Origin: Qipengyuania sp. S6317L1 | GTDB lineage: Bacteria > Pseudomonadota > Alphaproteobacteria > Sphingomonadales > Sphingomonadaceae | Reading direction: 5' to 3' | DNA: 64,000 nucleotides | NCBI RefSeq assembly: GCF_023015615.1 | Contig: NZ_JALKAJ010000002.1 | Span: forward strand, 434,001-498,000 | Part shown: positions 60,561 through 64,000 of the stretch, in pieces | Numbering within the stretch: position 1 is the stretch's first letter | Layout: each line of letters opens with the position of its first letter | Notes under the pieces: generated by a model | Database searches by the model: none | The model's input: only the letters and a program-made list of their open reading frames with translations | Told to the model about the DNA's origin: nothing | Made by a program: the position numbers and the translations under genes

Positions 60561-61243
60561 CTCGCTCGTTTTTTCCCGAACCAGATCACATGGTGTGCGC
60601 CCTTGTTATTGGGACGAGAGCGCACACCCACTTCTTCAACTTCGTAGCCAGCCTCTTTCATGCGCTTGGTAAAGCCATAGTCGCGCGCAGCCGACCACAC
60701 CGATATAATCCCGCCGGGCACCAGAGCATCACGCGCTTTGCCAAGGCCGGTGCGTGAGTAGATGCGGTTGTTGTCAGCCCTCACCATGCCATCGGGGCCG
60801 TTGTCGACATCGAGCAAGATCGCATCGAACTTGGCGCATGTGCCGTCATTTGCATCGTCGATCAACGCGGCCACATCACAAATTTTTAGGTCAAGGCGCG
60901 GGTCCTCAAGGCAGTCTCCCGTAAGCTCCGCCATCGGCCCCCTCGCCCATTCGATGATCTTCTCTGATATCTCTGCGACCACGACTTGCGCATTCTCTGG
61001 CAGGCGGGCGAGCGCCGCGCGCAGGGTAAATCCCATTCCATAGCCACCGATGAGGATGCGAGGGTTCGGCTTGTTCAGCCGGTCGAGTGTCATCTCCGCC
61101 AATTGCTCCTCGGAAAAACGCATCCGCGTGCTCATCAACTCATTGTAGCCAAGCACAATCATGAAATCGCGTCCGTGCTGAAAAAGCTCGAGCACCTCGC
61201 CGCCCGGAATTTCAACGGTGTCTAAAAGTTGACGTTTGAGCAT
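60557..61243 (-). CDS. Spermidine-synthase-like / class I methyltransferase-fold protein
   Basis: About 228 residues. [20 protein letters not shown] is the glycine-rich nucleotide-binding loop; [16 protein letters not shown] holds the acidic residue after beta-2. [13 protein letters not shown] and [13 protein letters not shown] follow. The layout fits polyamine-synthase-like proteins of ~230 residues, but the family also contains proteins of unknown reaction, so no substrate is given. Start at 61243; an upstream in-frame ATG would overlap the pnp terminator. Confidence 0.75.
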   Translation of the reverse strand: MLKRQLLDTVEIPGGEVLELFQHGRDFMIVLGYNELMSTRMRFSEEQLAEMTLDRLNKPNPRILIGGYGMGFTLRAALARLPENAQVVVAEISEKIIEWARGPMAELTGDCLEDPRLDLKICDVAALIDDANDGTCAKFDAILLDVDNGPDGMVRADNNRIYSRTGLGKARDALVPGGIISVWSAARDYGFTKRMKEAGYEVEEVGVRSRPNNKGAHHVIWFGKKRAS

Positions 61244-61255
61244 TTCGTATGGTCC

Positions 61256-61290
61256 CAAAAAGAAAGGGCCACCCTTATGGGGCGGCCCTT
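61256..61290 (-). terminator. Terminator downstream of pnp
   Basis: On the minus strand, AAGGGCC (61290-61284) with a GCCCC extension pairs with GGGTGGCCCTT, followed by TCTTTTT at 61262-61256. It lies 25-60 bp past the pnp stop. Confidence 0.8.
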
Positions 61291-61314
61291 CTATTGTCAT
61301 CCATTCTTGAAGGA

Positions 61315-63603
61315 TTAGTCCTTCAGGAAGTCAGGCATTTCTGCTGGGCCGTCGTTGTCGCCGCCCTTGCTGCCGCCATCACGGCGACCACCACGGTCAC
61401 CACCGCGGCTGCGATTGCCGCGTGGGCCACGACGATCACCGCCACGATCACCGCGATCACCACGTGGTTTATTCTCACGCGGTGGGCGGGTGTCTTCGAG
61501 CTCTTCGCCGGTTTCCTGGTCAACCACACGCATCGACAGGCGGACCTTGCCGCGGTTGTCGATTTCGAGGACCTTGACCTTCACCTCTTGGCCTTCGGAC
61601 ACAACGTCCGTGGGCTTGTCAACGCGCTCGTTCTTCATTTCGGAAACGTGGACGAGACCGTCCTTGCCACCCATGAAGTTCACGAATGCGCCAAAGTCGA
61701 CGATGTTGACGACCTTACCGGTGTAGACCTTGCCGACTTCGGCTTCTTCAACGATGCCTTCGATCCAGGCCTTTGCAGCTGCGATTTCATCAGCGTTGGA
61801 GGACGAGATCTTGATCGTGCCTTCATCGTCGATGTCGACCTTTGCGCCGGTTTCAGCGACGATCTCACGGATCACCTTGCCGCCTGTACCGATGACGTCG
61901 CGGATCTTCGATTTGTCGATCTGCATGGTCTCGATGCGCGGAGCGTGCTTGCTGACCTCGGTGCGGGCACCGGTGAGAGCTTTCGCCATTTCGCCAAGGA
62001 TGTGCGCGCGGCCTGCTTTCGCCTGCTCAAGCGCCTTTGTCATGATTTCCTGCGTGATGCCGGCAACCTTGATGTCCATCTGAAGCGAGGTGATGCCTTC
62101 TTCAGAGCCAGCCACCTTGAAGTCCATGTCGCCAAGGTGATCTTCATCACCAAGGATGTCTGAAAGAACTGCAAAGTCGTCGCCCTCAAGGATAAGGCCC
62201 ATGGCGATACCCGATACCGGGCGAGTCAATGGAACGCCTGCGTCCATCATCGACAATGCGCCGCCGCAAACGGTGGCCATCGAAGACGAGCCGTTTGACT
62301 CGGTGATGTCTGACAGAACGCGGATGGTGTAAGGGAAATCCTCAACCGTTGGCAGAACCGGACGAAGCGCGCGGAAGGCGAGCTTGCCGTGACCGGTTTC
62401 GCGGCGGCTGGTGAAGCCGAAACGGCCCACTTCGCCGACCGAATAGGGCGGGAAGTTATAGTGCAGCATGAAGTTGCTGTAGCTAAGCCCTTCAAGACCA
62501 TCGATCATTTGCTCGGCATCTTTCGTGCCAAGCGTGGTGGTGCAGATCGCCTGCGTTTCACCGCGCGTGAAAAGCGCCGAACCGTGGGTGCGTGGAAGCA
62601 GACCAACCATCGCTTCGATCGGGCGAACCTGATCCAGCTTACGACCGTCGATACGGGTGCCGTCTTTGATGATAGCGCCGCGAACGATTTCGCTTTCCAG
62701 CTTCTTGACCGCTTTGTTGGCGACCATTTGCGTTTGTGGCTCTTCGCCTGCGAACGCCTCTTTCGCTTTGGCGCGCGCTTCGTTCAGAGCGTCCGAGCGA
62801 GCCGATTTGTCGGTCAGCTTGTAAGCAGCGGCGATATCATCACCGACGATGCCGCGCAGCTTTTCCTTGATGTCGGACGTGTCGTCAGAAACGTCGACTT
62901 CCCATGGATCTTTCGCAGCTTTTTCAGCCAAGTCGATGATCGCGCCGATAACCTTGCGGCTCTCTTCGTGGGCAAACATCACAGCGCCGAGCATTTCTTC
63001 CTCGGTCAGTTCCTTGGCTTCCGATTCCACCATCATCACTGCGTCTTGCGTCGCTGCGACTACGAGGTCGAGGCGGCCATCTTCGCCGAGCGCTGATTCA
63101 ACAGTCGGGTTGAGGACGTATTCGCCGTCAGTGTTAAAGCCAACGCGCGCAGCGCCAATCGGGCCCATGAATGGAACGCCCGAAATGGTGAGTGCAGCAG
63201 AAGCTGCGATCATTGCGACGATGTCTGGCTCGGTCTCGCCGTCATAGGAGAGAACCTGACAGATCACGTTGATTTCGTTGTAGAAACCTTCAGGGAAGAG
63301 CGGGCGGCAAGGACGGTCGATAAGACGCGATGTGAGCGTTTCTTTTTCCGTCGCGCGGCCTTCGCGCTTGAAAAAGCCACCCGGAATACGGCCAGCAGCC
63401 GAGAATTTTTCCTGATAGTGGACGGTCAGAGGGAAGAAATCCTGGCCTTCCTTGACTGACTTGGCGGCGGTCACGGCGCAAAGCACCACGGTTTCGCCAT
63501 AAGTGGCCAGTACGGCGCCGTCTGCTTGACGGGCAATACGACCTGTTTCCAGAGTGAGGGTCTTTCCGCCCCACTCCAGCGATACGGTTTTCGTGTCGAA
63601 CAT
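61315..63603 (-). CDS. pnp: Polynucleotide phosphorylase
   Basis: 762 residues. Two RNase PH-like domains ([19 protein letters not shown] at the start; [21 protein letters not shown] and [15 protein letters not shown] in the second), a helical linker, a KH domain ([25 protein letters not shown]) and an S1 domain ([33 protein letters not shown]). It degrades RNA 3' to 5' by phosphorolysis. After S1 the C terminus is a 50-residue Arg/Gly/Asp-rich tail ([19 protein letters not shown] and on), then a final EMPDFLKD. Start at 63603 with AAAAGGAAAA before it. rpsO lies upstream, the usual order. Confidence 0.97.
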   Translation of the reverse strand: MFDTKTVSLEWGGKTLTLETGRIARQADGAVLATYGETVVLCAVTAAKSVKEGQDFFPLTVHYQEKFSAAGRIPGGFFKREGRATEKETLTSRLIDRPCRPLFPEGFYNEINVICQVLSYDGETEPDIVAMIAASAALTISGVPFMGPIGAARVGFNTDGEYVLNPTVESALGEDGRLDLVVAATQDAVMMVESEAKELTEEEMLGAVMFAHEESRKVIGAIIDLAEKAAKDPWEVDVSDDTSDIKEKLRGIVGDDIAAAYKLTDKSARSDALNEARAKAKEAFAGEEPQTQMVANKAVKKLESEIVRGAIIKDGTRIDGRKLDQVRPIEAMVGLLPRTHGSALFTRGETQAICTTTLGTKDAEQMIDGLEGLSYSNFMLHYNFPPYSVGEVGRFGFTSRRETGHGKLAFRALRPVLPTVEDFPYTIRVLSDITESNGSSSMATVCGGALSMMDAGVPLTRPVSGIAMGLILEGDDFAVLSDILGDEDHLGDMDFKVAGSEEGITSLQMDIKVAGITQEIMTKALEQAKAGRAHILGEMAKALTGARTEVSKHAPRIETMQIDKSKIRDVIGTGGKVIREIVAETGAKVDIDDEGTIKISSSNADEIAAAKAWIEGIVEEAEVGKVYTGKVVNIVDFGAFVNFMGGKDGLVHVSEMKNERVDKPTDVVSEGQEVKVKVLEIDNRGKVRLSMRVVDQETGEELEDTRPPRENKPRGDRGDRGGDRRGPRGNRSRGGDRGGRRDGGSKGGDNDGPAEMPDFLKD

Positions 63604-63774
63604 TGATTTTCCTTTTGAACCCACACGGCCTTATTGCGGTGCGGGGCCTACTTTTACCGGGAGTGCCCGCCCGGTCGGGTGTGGGGCGTGGTTTGCTAAG
63701 CCCCAAGGCTGGACCACCGAATTGTGACCCTTGCCCCTCTTTAGAGAGCCTCGTCCATATGAGGCCCATAAGCA

Positions 63775-63801
63775 AGAAGCGGCCCCGTTGGGACCGCTTC
63801 T
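63775..63801 (-). terminator. Hairpin between rpsO and pnp
   Basis: AGAAGCGG (63775-63782) pairs with CCGCTTCT (63794-63801), with extra C/G pairs, straight after the rpsO stop. The T-run is weak, so read-through into pnp (and RNase III-type processing, as in other bacteria) is likely. Confidence 0.6.
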
Positions 63802-63809
63802 CAAAACTC

Positions 63810-64000
63810 TTACTTACGAAGACCCAGTTTCTGGATCAGCGCGTTGTAACGCTCCACATCTTTCTTCTTGAGATAGGCAAGAAGATTACGGCGCTTGTTC
63901 ACCATCATAAGGAGACCACGACGTGAGTGATTGTCCTTGTGGTTGGATTTGAAGTGCTCGGTGAGGTTGCGGATACGCTCGGTCAGGATCGCGACTTGCA
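63810..64000 (-). CDS. rpsO: 30S ribosomal protein S15, C-terminal part (runs off the window)
   Basis: The last 62 codons read ...[29 protein letters not shown] and [17 protein letters not shown], ending [10 protein letters not shown]. This is the unmistakable S15 C-terminal two-thirds with the rRNA-binding HFKSHxKDxHSRRGLL core. The 5' end lies beyond base 64000. Confidence 0.97.
   Translation of the reverse strand, partial: QVAILTERIRNLTEHFKSNHKDNHSRRGLLMMVNKRRNLLAYLKKKDVERYNALIQKLGLRK

Noticed and set aside
61249-62163. 304-codon open frame antisense to pnp, with a repetitive Ala/Thr-rich start
   Set aside because: It mirrors the RGG-rich tail and S1/KH coding of pnp; no ribosome site and no family match.
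1-64000. CRISPR arrays, insertion sequences, rRNA genes
   Set aside because: No regularly spaced repeats, transposase genes or rRNA-like stretches were seen on reading both strands.

Overview
The window reads as the chromosome of an aerobic alphaproteobacterium, most likely Sphingomonadales and plausibly Erythrobacteraceae. The evidence is a GcrA-type cell-cycle regulator, many TonB-dependent receptor and acyl-CoA dehydrogenase genes, an rpsO-pnp pair, fairly high GC and tightly overlapping operons. The taxon is inferred from gene families; no marker gene here fixes it.

Layout. 1-3.8 kb: two head-to-head CDP-alcohol phosphatidyltransferases, then wecB-wecC, which make UDP-ManNAc and UDP-ManNAcA. 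3.9-8.8 kb: a cobalamin riboswitch leading a B12 uptake operon (btuB-like receptor, btuF, btuC, btuD). 8.9-13.7 kb: a membrane alpha/beta-hydrolase-like protein, an SDR epimerase and a secreted CAP/RTX protein. 13.9-31.4 kb: a lipid or isoprenoid-type acyl-CoA catabolic region with three acyl-CoA dehydrogenases (two as a likely heteromeric pair), two MFS transporters, a regulator made of two fused TetR units, an acyl-CoA synthetase, a beta-lactamase-fold hydrolase, a FadB/FadJ-like enzyme, a large TonB receptor and an SDR.

31.5-46.8 kb is the most interesting part: an apparently self-contained exopolysaccharide system with its own signalling. An H-NOX (heme nitric-oxide sensor) gene is translationally coupled to an NtrC-class sigma-54 response regulator. 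Next come Wza-like, chain-length and polymerase genes, then a reverse operon of flippase and three glycosyltransferases, then a GT26/initiating-sugar-transferase fusion. The block ends with two cytosolic phosphorelay proteins, one a full PAS-histidine kinase and the other a DHp-REC-HPt protein with no ATPase domain. Four sigma-54-like promoters (-24/-12) lie in the two divergent intergenic regions, each 31-38 nt ahead of a start codon. Both regions carry the same palindromic enhancer-like sites between the promoters. This suggests an NO-sensing phosphorelay that acts through the sigma-54 activator on surface polysaccharide synthesis, and on its own regulator.

46.97-54.09 kb: a 7.1-kb integrative element in the 3' end of tRNA-Ser(CGA), bounded by 16-bp direct repeats. 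It has a tyrosine integrase, an AlpA-like excisionase, an HUH-type Rep candidate and several unknown cargo genes. 54.3-64 kb: core genes hspQ, an ABC-2 permease, gcrA, a DUF1993 protein, a DUF481 outer-membrane protein, ahpC-ahpF, a spermidine-synthase-like methyltransferase-fold protein, pnp and the 3' part of rpsO.
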